Below are positions 1-8,345 of a stretch of 64,000 nt of DNA, one piece after another; position 1 is the stretch's first letter, and each line of letters starts with the position of its first letter. Below the pieces are notes generated by a model, which saw only the letters and a program-made list of their open reading frames with translations, did not search any database and had not been told where the DNA came from. The DNA is from Azospirillum brasilense. Lineage in GTDB: Bacteria; Pseudomonadota; Alphaproteobacteria; Azospirillales; Azospirillaceae. The stretch spans positions 1,861,501 through 1,925,500 of the forward strand of contig NZ_CP032345.1 of NCBI RefSeq assembly GCF_005222205.1, in the 5' to 3' direction. The translations under genes and the position numbers were made by a program.

Positions 1-1191
1 CGCCTGGACGGCGGTCTGGTTGACCTGGAGCACGTCGCCGTCCGGGCTCAGCACGCCGACGAAGGTCGGCAGGGCGTCCAGCACGGCGCGCAGATGCTCC
101 TCCGAGCCGCGCAGCGCGCGCTCGCGGGCCTCCAGGGTCTCGGCCATGGCGTCGAAGGCGCGGCCGAGCTGGCCGATCTCCGACTTGCGGTCCACCAGGC
201 CGGCCCGCGCGCTGGAATTGCCGGCGCTCCAGCCCTGGGTGGCGCGGATCAGCGCCTCGACCGGGCGGCGGATGAACAGGGTGCCGCCGATCCAGGCGGC
301 CAGGATGGCGACCAGAAGACCGGTCAGCGTCATCAGCAGGCCCTGGCGGGTGGCGCGGTCGATGGTGCCGGCCACGGCGGTGTGGTCGAGCCCGACGCTG
401 ATGAACAGGTCGCGCGTGCCCTGGCGGGAGGGCGAATAGGCCAGCACCCGCGCCACCCCGTCCATCCCGGGCAGGGTGGTGACGCCGCCGCGGTTCTCGT
501 TCAGCAGGTTCAGATAGGGTTGCGGCACGCGTTCGCCGCGCTGGGCGATGCCGTTGGGCAGCTTGACCAGGATGGTGCCGTTGCGGTCGGTGACCAGCAG
601 GCTGGCGTTCTCGGGCAGGGGCCGCGCCGCGAAGTTGGTGGCCAGCCAGGGCAGGTCGAGGCCGAGCGTGACCACGCCGGCGATGCCGCCGGCCTCGTCG
701 CGGAAGGGAACCGCGAAGGGCAGCATGGCGGTGCCGGGCTCCGCCGCCGGACCGGGGGTCGTCCATTCGCCGACGACGAAGCGGCTCTCCTCCAGCGCGC
801 GGCGGACATAGGGGCGCTGGGCATTGGCAAGGCCGGCGGCGGCGGTGGCGTTGTCGGACGTGGCGCTGCACAGAACGGCGCCGTCGCGGTCGAGGACGGA
901 CAGGTTGCGGTATTCGGGAGCGCGTTGGGCGAGCCGGATCAGGTGGGCCTGGCACTGGGCGTAATCGCCGGACCGCAGGGTGGCCGATTCCGCGATGGAG
1001 GTGACCATCAGCCGCGCGCCGTCGACGATCCGCGCCTGCTCCCCCTCGACCAGATGAAGCAGCCGCTCGGCCTGAGTCGCGACTTCCTCGGCGCGTTCCG
1101 CACGGAACTGGAACACGCTGTAGGCCTGGATGCCCAGGGCCGGCAGGACGGCCAGAAGCACCAGCAGGAAAAGGCGGGCCAGCAAGGTCAT
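1..1191 (-). CDS. Membrane sensor protein with periplasmic Cache-like domain, HAMP and PAS (partial, probable histidine kinase)
   Basis: The gene starts at an ATG at 1191 and stays open to the window edge, so the 3' part is missing. The N terminus (MTLLARLFLLVLLAVLP) is a signal anchor. It is followed by about 250 extracytoplasmic residues resembling a double-Cache sensor, a second membrane segment (LLMTLTGLLVAILAAWIGG), a HAMP linker and the start of a PAS domain (LRAVLDALPTFVGVL). In this family the missing part is normally a histidine kinase or diguanylate cyclase module, and I cannot tell which from what is present. It is divergent from the kinase that starts at 1592. The ligand is unknown; Cache domains typically bind small metabolites such as carboxylates or amino acids. 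Confidence 0.8.
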   Translation of the reverse strand, partial: MTLLARLFLLVLLAVLPALGIQAYSVFQFRAERAEEVATQAERLLHLVEGEQARIVDGARLMVTSIAESATLRSGDYAQCQAHLIRLAQRAPEYRNLSVLDRDGAVLCSATSDNATAAAGLANAQRPYVRRALEESRFVVGEWTTPGPAAEPGTAMLPFAVPFRDEAGGIAGVVTLGLDLPWLATNFAARPLPENASLLVTDRNGTILVKLPNGIAQRGERVPQPYLNLLNENRGGVTTLPGMDGVARVLAYSPSRQGTRDLFISVGLDHTAVAGTIDRATRQGLLMTLTGLLVAILAAWIGGTLFIRRPVEALIRATQGWSAGNSSARAGLVDRKSEIGQLGRAFDAMAETLEARERALRGSEEHLRAVLDALPTFVGVLSPDGDVLQVNQTAVQA

Positions 1192-1591
1192 CGTGTCACA
1201 GGCTCCCATCGGGCGGGAAAGCAGCCGGAACCAAAAGTCCGCTATCGTTTCGCCTGTGTCCTGAATAACCTTTGCATGGTTAAATCGCAGTTAATGAGTG
1301 GGATTTATTTGCTTACAGATCGGCAACCTGCGGGATTTTCTCTGGAAATAAAGGGGTAGGTGGAGCGGTGGGGTTGGGGGTTTACTTCTGTATTTCTCCT
1401 AAAATTATATGGCTTCCTTTCATCGAATGGGTTAATCACCACCTCTTTTGATCGGCGCGCGGCGAACGAATCCGTGCGGCCCCTCCGCAGGGGCCTGCCA
1501 TGGGAGCGCCCTCGTTGTTTGCGCAACCTGTGGTAAATTCAGGCGCGTGGCGGTCCCAGGCCGGATCATCCGCTTTCAGCGGAGGACGGGC
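1192..1591. other. Divergent intergenic region between two sensor genes
   Basis: No convincing gene is present in these 400 bases. The stretch 1250-1445 is clearly richer in A and T than its surroundings, as expected for a shared promoter region serving both the leftward sensor gene and the rightward kinase. I could not assign a confident -35/-10 pair or an operator. Confidence 0.5.
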
Positions 1592-3307
1592 GTGCTACAG
1601 TGCAGGCCCCGCCTGCTCCGGAAGATCCGCTTGCTGTTGAAGCCCCACCATCGTCCGCTGGTCCTTCTGGTGCTGGCAGCGTTGCTGCCGCTGGTTGTCC
1701 TGTCGGCGGCTCTCGGCGGCGCCTGGCTGCGGGGGCAGCAAAGCGCGATGGAGGCCAACGCCGTCGCCCTGGTGGAGCGCTTGTCGGCCCTGGTGGACCG
1801 CGAATTGTCCGCCCAGATGGACGCGCTGAAGGCGATGGCGGCGTCGCCCCTGCTGGACGGCCTGGCCGTTGGCCGCGAGGTCGATGCCGCGGCCTTCTTC
1901 GAATACGCCGAACGGGTGCAGGGCGCGATGCCCCTGTGGTCGACCATCGTCCTCAGCGATGTCGAGGGGAACCGGCTGGTCGACGCTCCCTTCCTGGTGG
2001 GCGGCGTCCGGGGCCGGGTGCTGGAACTGGACAGCCACCGGCGCGTGGTCGAGACGGGCAATCCGGTGGTCGGCACGATCCTGCGCGGCCCGCGCGGCGT
2101 CCACGCCTTTCCCATCCGCGTTCCGGTGACGCGCAACGGCGCGACGGTCGCCGTCCTGTCGGCGGTGGTGATGCCGGAGGGATTCCAGAGCCTGCTGTTC
2201 GGAAACAGGCTGCCGCCGGGCTGGATCGCCGCCGTCATCGACGCCGAGGGGCGTCTGGTGGCGCGGGCCGGCGGTGAACCGGACTTGATCGGGCGCCATG
2301 CCAGCGAAAACGCGCTCAGCGCCCGCCGCGCCGCCGGCAGCGGCGTCTATGACGGAATGAGTCTGGAGGGCACGCCGACGGTGGTCGCCTTCCGCACGCT
2401 GCCCGATTACGGGTGGTCGGTTCACTTCGCCATCCCGCAGGACGCCTACCGGGCGCCGGTCTCCAACGCGCTGTGGCTGGCCGGGGTGGGGGCGTTGGCC
2501 AGCCTGTTGATGGCCGGCGCCTTCCTGTGGCTCCTCAGCCGCGAGTTGCGGCTGCGCCGCCGCCAGGAGGCGGCCCGGGAGGAAAGCCTGCGGCTGGAGG
2601 CCCTGGGCCGGATGACCGGCGGCGTCGCCCACGACATCGCCAATCTGCTGACCGTCGTGATGAGCGGCATCGCCGTCATCCGCCGCCGCCCCGACGACCC
2701 GGAGCGCATCACCCGCGTGCTGCCCGAGATCGAGGGGGCGGTGACGCGCGGGCAGGCGCTGATGCGGCAGATGGCCGCCTTCGGCCGCCGCAGCGTCTAC
2801 GAGCCGGTGCCCTTCCGCCTGCAGGACCGCAAGGCGGCGCTGGAAGCCCTGCTGGCGCGCTCCGCCGGAAGCGCGGTGTCCACGGCGCTGATCGTCCCGG
2901 ACGACCTCTGGCCCATCATCGCCGATCCGGACGCCATGGAGGTGGCGCTGCTCAATCTGGCGGTGAACGCCCGCGACGCCATGCCGGACGGCGGCACGCT
3001 GACCGTCATGGCGGAAAACCGCGGCCTGCCGGCCCGGCGGGGGGACGACACCGGGCTGACCGGCGATTTCATCGCGCTGGCCGTCCGCGACACCGGCACC
3101 GGCATCCCGCCGGAGCATCTGCACCAAATCTTCGAGCCTTTCTTCACCACCAAGCCGGATGGCAAGGGAACCGGGCTGGGGCTGAGCCAGGTCTTCGGCT
3201 TCGCCCGGCAGTCGGGCGGGACGGTCACGGTGACCAGCACCGTCGGCGCCGGCACCACCGTGACGCTCTATCTGCCGCGGGCGGCGACGGGCGCGACCCC
3301 CGGCTGA
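1592..3307 (+). CDS. Orphan sensor histidine kinase with periplasmic Cache-like domain
   Basis: An inner-membrane two-component kinase of about 571 residues. I chose the GTG at 1592 because a GGAGG lies six bases upstream; the open frame extends further but without a ribosome site. A basic N terminus is followed by a membrane segment (about residues 22-44), a periplasmic sensory region, and a second membrane segment near 291-313 with no clear HAMP. The dimerisation box GGVAHDIANLL has its phosphorylatable His at about residue 347. The N box (NLAVNARDAMPDGG), the DTGTGIPPEH motif and GTGLGLSQV mark the ATPase domain. The architecture is close to kinases that normally carry a C-terminal receiver, but none is attached and no response regulator is nearby. 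It may be co-transcribed with the amidoligase gene 59 bases downstream. Confidence 0.88.
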   Translation: MLQCRPRLLRKIRLLLKPHHRPLVLLVLAALLPLVVLSAALGGAWLRGQQSAMEANAVALVERLSALVDRELSAQMDALKAMAASPLLDGLAVGREVDAAAFFEYAERVQGAMPLWSTIVLSDVEGNRLVDAPFLVGGVRGRVLELDSHRRVVETGNPVVGTILRGPRGVHAFPIRVPVTRNGATVAVLSAVVMPEGFQSLLFGNRLPPGWIAAVIDAEGRLVARAGGEPDLIGRHASENALSARRAAGSGVYDGMSLEGTPTVVAFRTLPDYGWSVHFAIPQDAYRAPVSNALWLAGVGALASLLMAGAFLWLLSRELRLRRRQEAAREESLRLEALGRMTGGVAHDIANLLTVVMSGIAVIRRRPDDPERITRVLPEIEGAVTRGQALMRQMAAFGRRSVYEPVPFRLQDRKAALEALLARSAGSAVSTALIVPDDLWPIIADPDAMEVALLNLAVNARDAMPDGGTLTVMAENRGLPARRGDDTGLTGDFIALAVRDTGTGIPPEHLHQIFEPFFTTKPDGKGTGLGLSQVFGFARQSGGTVTVTSTVGAGTTVTLYLPRAATGATPG

Positions 3308-3366
3308 GGGGGGCGGCGATCATGGTGGTGGAACCGCCGTGCCGCGCGCCGTGTTGAACGGGCGCC

Positions 3367-4380
3367 ATGGACACCGCATTCCGCACGCCCCCCCATTCCA
3401 CCACGACGGACGGCGCCCCGCGCACGGTCGGCGTGGAGGTCGAATTCGCCAATCTTGACGCCCCGTCGGCGGCGGCGGTGGTGCGCAGCCTTTACGGGGG
3501 CGCGCTGGAGCCGGAGGACCCGCACCGTTGCCGGGTGACCGGCACGCGGCTGGGCGACTTCGCGGTGGAGCTGGACATGCGCTCCGCCCATCCCGAAAAG
3601 ACGGAGGCCGGCAAGGCCGAACCGGGCGAGCCCGGGGCGCTGGGCAAAGTGGTCGGCAAGGCGGTGGACGGCGTCGTGGACGCGCTGCGGCCCTGGTGGG
3701 GCAACGTCGGCAGCCTCGTCATGCCCTTCGAGATCGCCGCCCCGCCCATCCCCATCGACCAGCTGGCCGAGCTGGAGCCCCTGTTCGCCGCCTTGAGCGC
3801 CCAGGGGGCCGCCGGCACGGGCGCCAGCCCGCTCTTCGCCTTCGGCCTGCATCTGAACCCCCAGGTGGCGCGCACCGACGGGGAGTATGTTCTTGACCAC
3901 CTGAAGGCCTTCCTGCTGCTGGCCCCCTGGCTGCGCCGCGAGATCCGTGTGGACCCGACCCGGCGCCTGACCGGCTTCATCGCCGCCTTCCCGGTGGAGT
4001 ACGCGGTGAAGGTCGTCGATCCCGCCTACCGTCCCGACCTCGACGGGCTGATCGGCGATTATCTGGAGGCCAACCCGACCCGCAACCGCGAGTTGGACCT
4101 GTTCCCGCTGTTCGCCCATCTCGCCCCGGAGACGATGGCGGCCAAGCTCAGCGACCCGCATGTGCGGCCCCGCCCGACCTTCCATTACCGCCTGCCGAAC
4201 GCCCGGCTGGGCGATCCGGACTGGTGCCTGGCCCAGGACTGGAACCGCTGGGTGGCGGTGGAGGAGCTGGCGGCCGACCGCGACCGGCTCGACGCGCTGG
4301 GGGCGGACTTCCGCGCCTTCGCCGCGCGCAAGGCGCTGGACGGCTGGGCCGCCGAGGCGGGCCGGCGGCTCGCCGTCTGA
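3367..4380 (+). CDS. Amidoligase family protein (glutamine-synthetase-like fold)
   Basis: 337 residues resembling the Amidoligase_2 family. These are ATP-dependent ligases of the glutamine synthetase/glutamate-cysteine ligase fold, predicted to join a glutamate or other carboxylate to an amine. The motif GVEVEFANL near residues 22-30 supplies the E-x-E pair expected at the first metal-binding strand. Further conserved-looking blocks are AVELDMRSAHPEK and FGLHLNPQVAR, the latter resembling the His-containing active-site strand. The stop is 10 bases before a class I glutamine-amidotransferase-like gene. This pairing is reported for amidoligases and suggests that the two enzymes make and break, or sequentially process, the same amide. 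The substrate is unknown. Family assignment is from motif recognition rather than a profile search. Confidence 0.78.
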   Translation: MDTAFRTPPHSTTTDGAPRTVGVEVEFANLDAPSAAAVVRSLYGGALEPEDPHRCRVTGTRLGDFAVELDMRSAHPEKTEAGKAEPGEPGALGKVVGKAVDGVVDALRPWWGNVGSLVMPFEIAAPPIPIDQLAELEPLFAALSAQGAAGTGASPLFAFGLHLNPQVARTDGEYVLDHLKAFLLLAPWLRREIRVDPTRRLTGFIAAFPVEYAVKVVDPAYRPDLDGLIGDYLEANPTRNRELDLFPLFAHLAPETMAAKLSDPHVRPRPTFHYRLPNARLGDPDWCLAQDWNRWVAVEELAADRDRLDALGADFRAFAARKALDGWAAEAGRRLAV

Positions 4381-4390
4381 CGGGGGCGAC

Positions 4391-5104
4391 ATGGCCGCCT
4401 TCATCGCACGGGGACGCCCCCTGATCGGAGTCACCGCGTCGGTGCATGGAAGCCGCATCGCCTGGTGGGCGAACCGTCTGGCGCTGCGCCGCGCCGGCGC
4501 CCGGGCGGTGCGCATCACGGCGCGCGACCCCTTCCCCATCGAGCGGCTGGACGGGCTGGTGGTCGGCGGCGGCGACGACATCGACGCCGCCCTCTACGGC
4601 GAGACCGCCCTCCCGAAGATGCGCATCGACCCGGAGCGCGACCGGCTGGAGCTGCGCGCGCTGGACGGCGCGGCGGCGCGGCGGCTGCCCGTGCTGGGCA
4701 TCTGCCGGGGCTCGCAGATGATCAACGTGCACCGCGGCGGCTCGCTTCTCACCGACATCCACGAGGTGTACGAGGAGGCGCCGCGCCTGCGCACCGTGCT
4801 GCCGCGCAAGCGCATCCGCATCGATCCGCGCAGCCATCTCTACCGCATCCTCGGCATCGCCGAATGCCGGGTGAACGCGCTGCACCATCAGGCGGTGGAC
4901 CGGCTGGGCGACGGCCTGCGCGTGGTGGCGCGCGAGACGGTTGGGATCGTCCAGGGGATCGAGGCGGTCCACCACCCCTTCCTGATCGGGGTGCAGTGGC
5001 ATCCCGAATATCTGGTCGCCGACCAGCGCCAGCAGGCGCTGTTCCGCACGCTGGCCGCCACCGCCGCCGGAACCGCCAGCCTGGAGGACGCCGCCGCCTT
5101 GTGA
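4391..5104 (+). CDS. Class I glutamine amidotransferase-like hydrolase (peptidase C26 family)
   Basis: 237 residues, read from an ATG at 4391 preceded by a G-rich ribosome site. The family includes gamma-glutamyl-GABA hydrolase (PuuD). The nucleophile elbow GICRGSQMINVHRGG places the catalytic Cys at residue 105, and VQWHPEY gives the His/Glu pair at 204 and 206, so the triad is intact. GGGDDIDAALYGE matches the substrate-loop region of C26 enzymes. It is tightly coupled to the upstream amidoligase, which suggests hydrolysis or transfer on a gamma-glutamyl-type amide made by that partner. No substrate can be named from sequence. The end has no obvious terminator before the next kinase gene. 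Confidence 0.85.
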   Translation: MAAFIARGRPLIGVTASVHGSRIAWWANRLALRRAGARAVRITARDPFPIERLDGLVVGGGDDIDAALYGETALPKMRIDPERDRLELRALDGAAARRLPVLGICRGSQMINVHRGGSLLTDIHEVYEEAPRLRTVLPRKRIRIDPRSHLYRILGIAECRVNALHHQAVDRLGDGLRVVARETVGIVQGIEAVHHPFLIGVQWHPEYLVADQRQQALFRTLAATAAGTASLEDAAAL

Positions 5105-5211
5105 TCGCTCCTTAACTGTTCGTTGTGCCACCATTTCCCTCGCGCGTGGAAGCGGCTATCCTAACGATCGGGCCTGACGATCGGGCCGCCGCAACGGCGA
5201 AGGGGCAGCGG

Positions 5212-7542
5212 GTGACGGAGAAGCAGACGGGCCGGCGGCTTCGGCTGCACACGGTGACGATGATCACCGCGCTGGCCACGGCGTTTCTGATGGCCGGGCT
5301 GACGCTCGGGGTGGGCGGCGCCTTCGTCCGGGTGCTCGACCTTGCCGAAGAGGCGGACCGCGCCATCGTTCCCCAGATCGCCCGCCAGCACCAGTACGCC
5401 GTCTTCGCCGCCCGGATGGGCCAGCTCGCCGAGGCCGTCCTGCGCGCCCGCTCGCCGGAGGAGCGCGCCGGCGCCCTGGCCGAGGTGGAGGGCGTGTCGC
5501 AGCGCTTCGCGGCGGACGCCGCGGCCCCGGAGCTGCTGCAACGGCTCGATACGGCGATCCAGGCGGTGCGCCGCACCGCGGAGCGGGCCGACGCCATCGA
5601 CGCCCTGGCGGCCCAGGCGGTCGCTCTGCAGAAAAAGGGGGACGAGGCGTTCCTGAGCCTGCTGCGCTCCGGCGCGCCCCTGGCGGTGCAGGAGCCCTAC
5701 CACCGCGCGCTGGAGGCGCTGGCCGCGGGTCTGATCGCGACGGACACGGTGCAGCTTGCCGGCGAGGTCGCCCGCTTCCACGAACACGCCGCCGCGGTGG
5801 TGAACGCGCTGATCCCGCTGGAACCGGGGGAGCGGGCGCCGCTGGCCCGCACCGCGCGCGACCTCGACGGGCTGGGCGCGCTGTTCACCCTGCGCCGGAC
5901 CATCCTGTCCGAAGCGGGGCTGATGGGGCTGGAGACGGAGATCGCCCACGGCGTGCTGAACGACCTCAGCGGCAGCCTGACCGACGCCGCCGCGACCAAC
6001 ACGCGGCGCATCGCCGACACCCTGACCGATCAGGCGCGCAGCGGCCTGTGGATCGTTCTGGTCGGGCTGGGAATCGCCTCGGCCGTGCAGACACTGCTCT
6101 ATGTGCTGCTGCGTGTCCATGTGGTCCGCCCGATCCGCCGCGCGTCGCAGGCGCTGGCCATGGTCCAGAAGGAGCGCCGGACCGTCCGCCTGCCGCCCGC
6201 CCTCTTCGCCGAGCTTCAGGCGATCTCCACCAGCGTGGAGCGGTTCGGCACGGCGCTGGTGGAGACCCACGCCTACGCCGAGGCGTTGAAGGCGGGGGAG
6301 GAGCGGATGCGCGTGATCCTGGCGGCGTCGCCCTTTCCCATCGTGATCGCGCGGCGGTCGGACGACACCGTCCTCTTCGCCAACCCGCAGGCCGAGGCGC
6401 TGTTCGGGACCGAAGGGTCGCGGCTGGCGCTGACGCGCAACGCGCGTTTCTTCGTCCATGCCTCCGACGCCGTCCGGCTGTCCCGTCTGGTGGCCGAGCG
6501 GGGGGCGGCGAGCGACCTGGAGATGGAGATGCGCACCGCCGGTGGCCGGGCCTTCTGGGCGATGATCTCCGCGGTGGAGATCCACGACGTGGACGAGCCG
6601 GCCATCCTCATCGCCGTCAACGACATCACCCTGCGCAAGCGGTCGGAGGAGGAGACGGAGGCCGCCAAGCAGCGCGCCGAGAGCGCCCTGGCCGACCTGC
6701 GCGACACCCAGGCCCACCTGATCCAGGCGGAGAAGATGGCCTCGCTCGGCGGGATGGTGGCGGGGGTGGCGCACGAGGTGAACACGCCGGTGGGCATCGC
6801 CCTGACCGGGATCACCCACCTCGCCGACCAGACCCGCAAGGTGGCCCGCGGAGTCGAGGCCAACACGCTGCGCCGCGCCGACTTCACCGGCTATCTTGCC
6901 ACTGCCGGGGAGGCCTGCCGGCTGATCGAGAGCAACCTGAACCGCGCCGCCGAGCTGATCCAGAGCTTCAAGCAGACCGCCGTGGACCAGACCAGCGAGG
7001 AGCGGCGCCGCGTCGATCTGGCCGCCTATCTGGACGACGTGCTGACCAGCCTGCGGCCCCGGCTGAAGCAGACCCCCCACCGCGTGGTGATCGACTGTCC
7101 GGCGGGCCTGTGGGTGGACAGCTACCCCGGCGCGCTGTTCCAGGTCCTGACCAACCTGACCATGAACGCGGTGGTCCACGCCTATCCGGACGGGCGGGCC
7201 GGCACGCTGACCGTCGCTGTCACCCGTCCCAACCCGCAGGAGGTCGAACTGCGCTTCGCCGACGACGGCTGCGGCATTCCCGCCGCCCATCTCGGGCGTG
7301 TCTTCGACCCCTTCTTCACGACGCGGCGCGGCGAGGGGGGAAGCGGGCTCGGCCTGCACATCGTCTACAACATCGTGACCACCCGCCTGCGCGGCAGCAT
7401 CCGGGTGGAAAGCCGGGCGGAGGGCCGGGAGGGCGGCCAAGGGGGTGGAGGCACCTGCTTCGTCCTGCGCTTCCCCGCCGAGGCTCCCCCCGCGGTGGAC
7501 TCCGGTGAACCGGCGGCGGTCAGGCCGGAGCCGGTGAGCTGA
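5212..7542 (+). CDS. Sensor histidine kinase with HAMP and PAS domains
   Basis: About 776 residues in the inner membrane. I chose the GTG at 5212 because AAGGGG lies just upstream and the resulting N terminus is short and basic before the first membrane span; the frame is open to 5125. Order: TM1 (about 17-39), a helical periplasmic region of about 235 residues, TM2 (about 277-300), HAMP, a PAS domain (about 364-475) and a coiled linker. The kinase core follows, with its phosphorylatable His at about residue 521 in GGMVAGVAHEVNTPVG. The ATPase domain carries NLTMNAVVHAYPDGR, FADDGCGIP and GSGLGLHIVYN. The HEVNTPVG box belongs to the HK4-type kinases related to DctB. No cognate regulator is adjacent. 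Transcription ends at the hairpin shared with the convergent gene. Confidence 0.88.
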   Translation: MTEKQTGRRLRLHTVTMITALATAFLMAGLTLGVGGAFVRVLDLAEEADRAIVPQIARQHQYAVFAARMGQLAEAVLRARSPEERAGALAEVEGVSQRFAADAAAPELLQRLDTAIQAVRRTAERADAIDALAAQAVALQKKGDEAFLSLLRSGAPLAVQEPYHRALEALAAGLIATDTVQLAGEVARFHEHAAAVVNALIPLEPGERAPLARTARDLDGLGALFTLRRTILSEAGLMGLETEIAHGVLNDLSGSLTDAAATNTRRIADTLTDQARSGLWIVLVGLGIASAVQTLLYVLLRVHVVRPIRRASQALAMVQKERRTVRLPPALFAELQAISTSVERFGTALVETHAYAEALKAGEERMRVILAASPFPIVIARRSDDTVLFANPQAEALFGTEGSRLALTRNARFFVHASDAVRLSRLVAERGAASDLEMEMRTAGGRAFWAMISAVEIHDVDEPAILIAVNDITLRKRSEEETEAAKQRAESALADLRDTQAHLIQAEKMASLGGMVAGVAHEVNTPVGIALTGITHLADQTRKVARGVEANTLRRADFTGYLATAGEACRLIESNLNRAAELIQSFKQTAVDQTSEERRRVDLAAYLDDVLTSLRPRLKQTPHRVVIDCPAGLWVDSYPGALFQVLTNLTMNAVVHAYPDGRAGTLTVAVTRPNPQEVELRFADDGCGIPAAHLGRVFDPFFTTRRGEGGSGLGLHIVYNIVTTRLRGSIRVESRAEGREGGQGGGGTCFVLRFPAEAPPAVDSGEPAAVRPEPVS

Positions 7543-7551
7543 AACGGAAAA

Positions 7552-7578
7552 GGGCGCGCCGGAGGTCCCGGCGCGCCC
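7552..7578. terminator. Bidirectional intrinsic terminator
   Basis: A perfect ten-base inverted repeat (GGGCGCGCCG at 7552-7561 with its complement at 7569-7578) sits between the convergent kinase and secreted-protein genes. Flanking A residues on the left and T residues on the right extend the stem. On the minus strand it is followed by TTTTCCGTTTC, so it best serves the leftward gene but probably stops both. Confidence 0.75.
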
Positions 7579-7599
7579 TTCGCTGCAAACCTCGAAGCC

Positions 7600-8025
7600 T
7601 TACTTGCTGCCGTCCGGGCCGCAGTTCGGGGTGCCCGGCGGGCAGTGGGTGCCGGTCGCGGTCTGGTTGTCGCGGGCCGGGTTGCTGCTGGTGGCGCTGC
7701 CCAGGCCCGACGGCGCGGTGGTCTGGCCCTGCCACGTGCCGCCCGACGAGCCGCTGCCCATGGTGCCATTGCCCGTGGTGCTGCCCGACGAACCGGGCAC
7801 GGTGGTCCCCGGCGAGTTCATGGTGCCGGTCGAGCCGGCGGTGCCCGGCGAGGTCACGCTGCCCGGGGTGGAGCCCGGGCCGGAGGTGCTCAGGCCGGTG
7901 GACGGCGAGGTCGTGGTGCTGGGGACGGTCGGGCTCACGGCGGTGCCGCCCGACTGGGCGACGGCGGAGCCGGCCATCAGGGCGAGGGCCGACGCGGCGG
8001 CGATCAAAAGGGTACGCATCCTCAT
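7600..8025 (-). CDS. Small secreted Ser/Thr/Gly/Pro-rich protein
   Basis: About 141 residues. The start is one of two nearby ATGs (8025 or 8019), preceded by GGAGAG. A clear signal peptide (RTLLIAAASALALMAGSAVA, cleavage after AVA) is followed by a low-complexity body built from Thr, Ser, Gly and Pro (SPTVPSTTTSPSTGLSTSG and similar). The C terminus ends with a Cys pair in HCPPGTPNCGPDG that could form a disulfide. It is predicted to be periplasmic or exported and disordered. I recognise no family. Low complexity of this kind is common in alphaproteobacterial extracytoplasmic proteins, so its reality rests on the signal peptide, ribosome site and terminator. Confidence 0.68.
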   Translation of the reverse strand: MRMRTLLIAAASALALMAGSAVAQSGGTAVSPTVPSTTTSPSTGLSTSGPGSTPGSVTSPGTAGSTGTMNSPGTTVPGSSGSTTGNGTMGSGSSGGTWQGQTTAPSGLGSATSSNPARDNQTATGTHCPPGTPNCGPDGSK

Positions 8026-8345
8026 CTCTCCATCTGGTGGCGGCGCCCTTTGGCCGGGCGCCCTCCTGGCGGGGGTTCGGGCGGAAATTCGGTCTGGCGC
8101 TCTGCGGCGCGCCCGTCCCCCATTCGCCCATCCCCAACAGGAGGCCCGGCGCATCGTTTCGGAAAAACCGGACGGTCATCCGATCTTTTGGAGCGATCTT
8201 TCGGAGGCCCGCCCACCGTCCCGGCTTTCCGGCGGCCCCATCCAGAGGCGGCCGCCGGACAATTCCGGAGCAGTCCGGCGCTCCGCGGAACAGCCCGGCG
8301 CCAGAAGAGTTGACGCAAGCACCGCTACGGCACGTCGAGGCAGGA
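8026..8345. other. Divergent intergenic region
   Basis: These 320 bases separate the leftward secreted-protein gene from the rightward phospholipase D gene. The sequence is GC-rich. Several frames are open through it only because of base composition, and I see no domain or ribosome site supporting a gene. Both promoters presumably lie here, but I could not place them. Confidence 0.4.

Noticed and set aside
94..1359. Plus-strand open frame over the first sensor gene
   Set aside because: The minus strand encodes a coherent sensor with membrane helices and Cache/HAMP/PAS domains; this frame is its composition-driven shadow.
5161..7440. Minus-strand open frame opposite the third kinase
   Set aside because: The plus strand shows kinase motifs in the correct order; the antisense product is rich in His/Gln/Arg/Gly with no domain.
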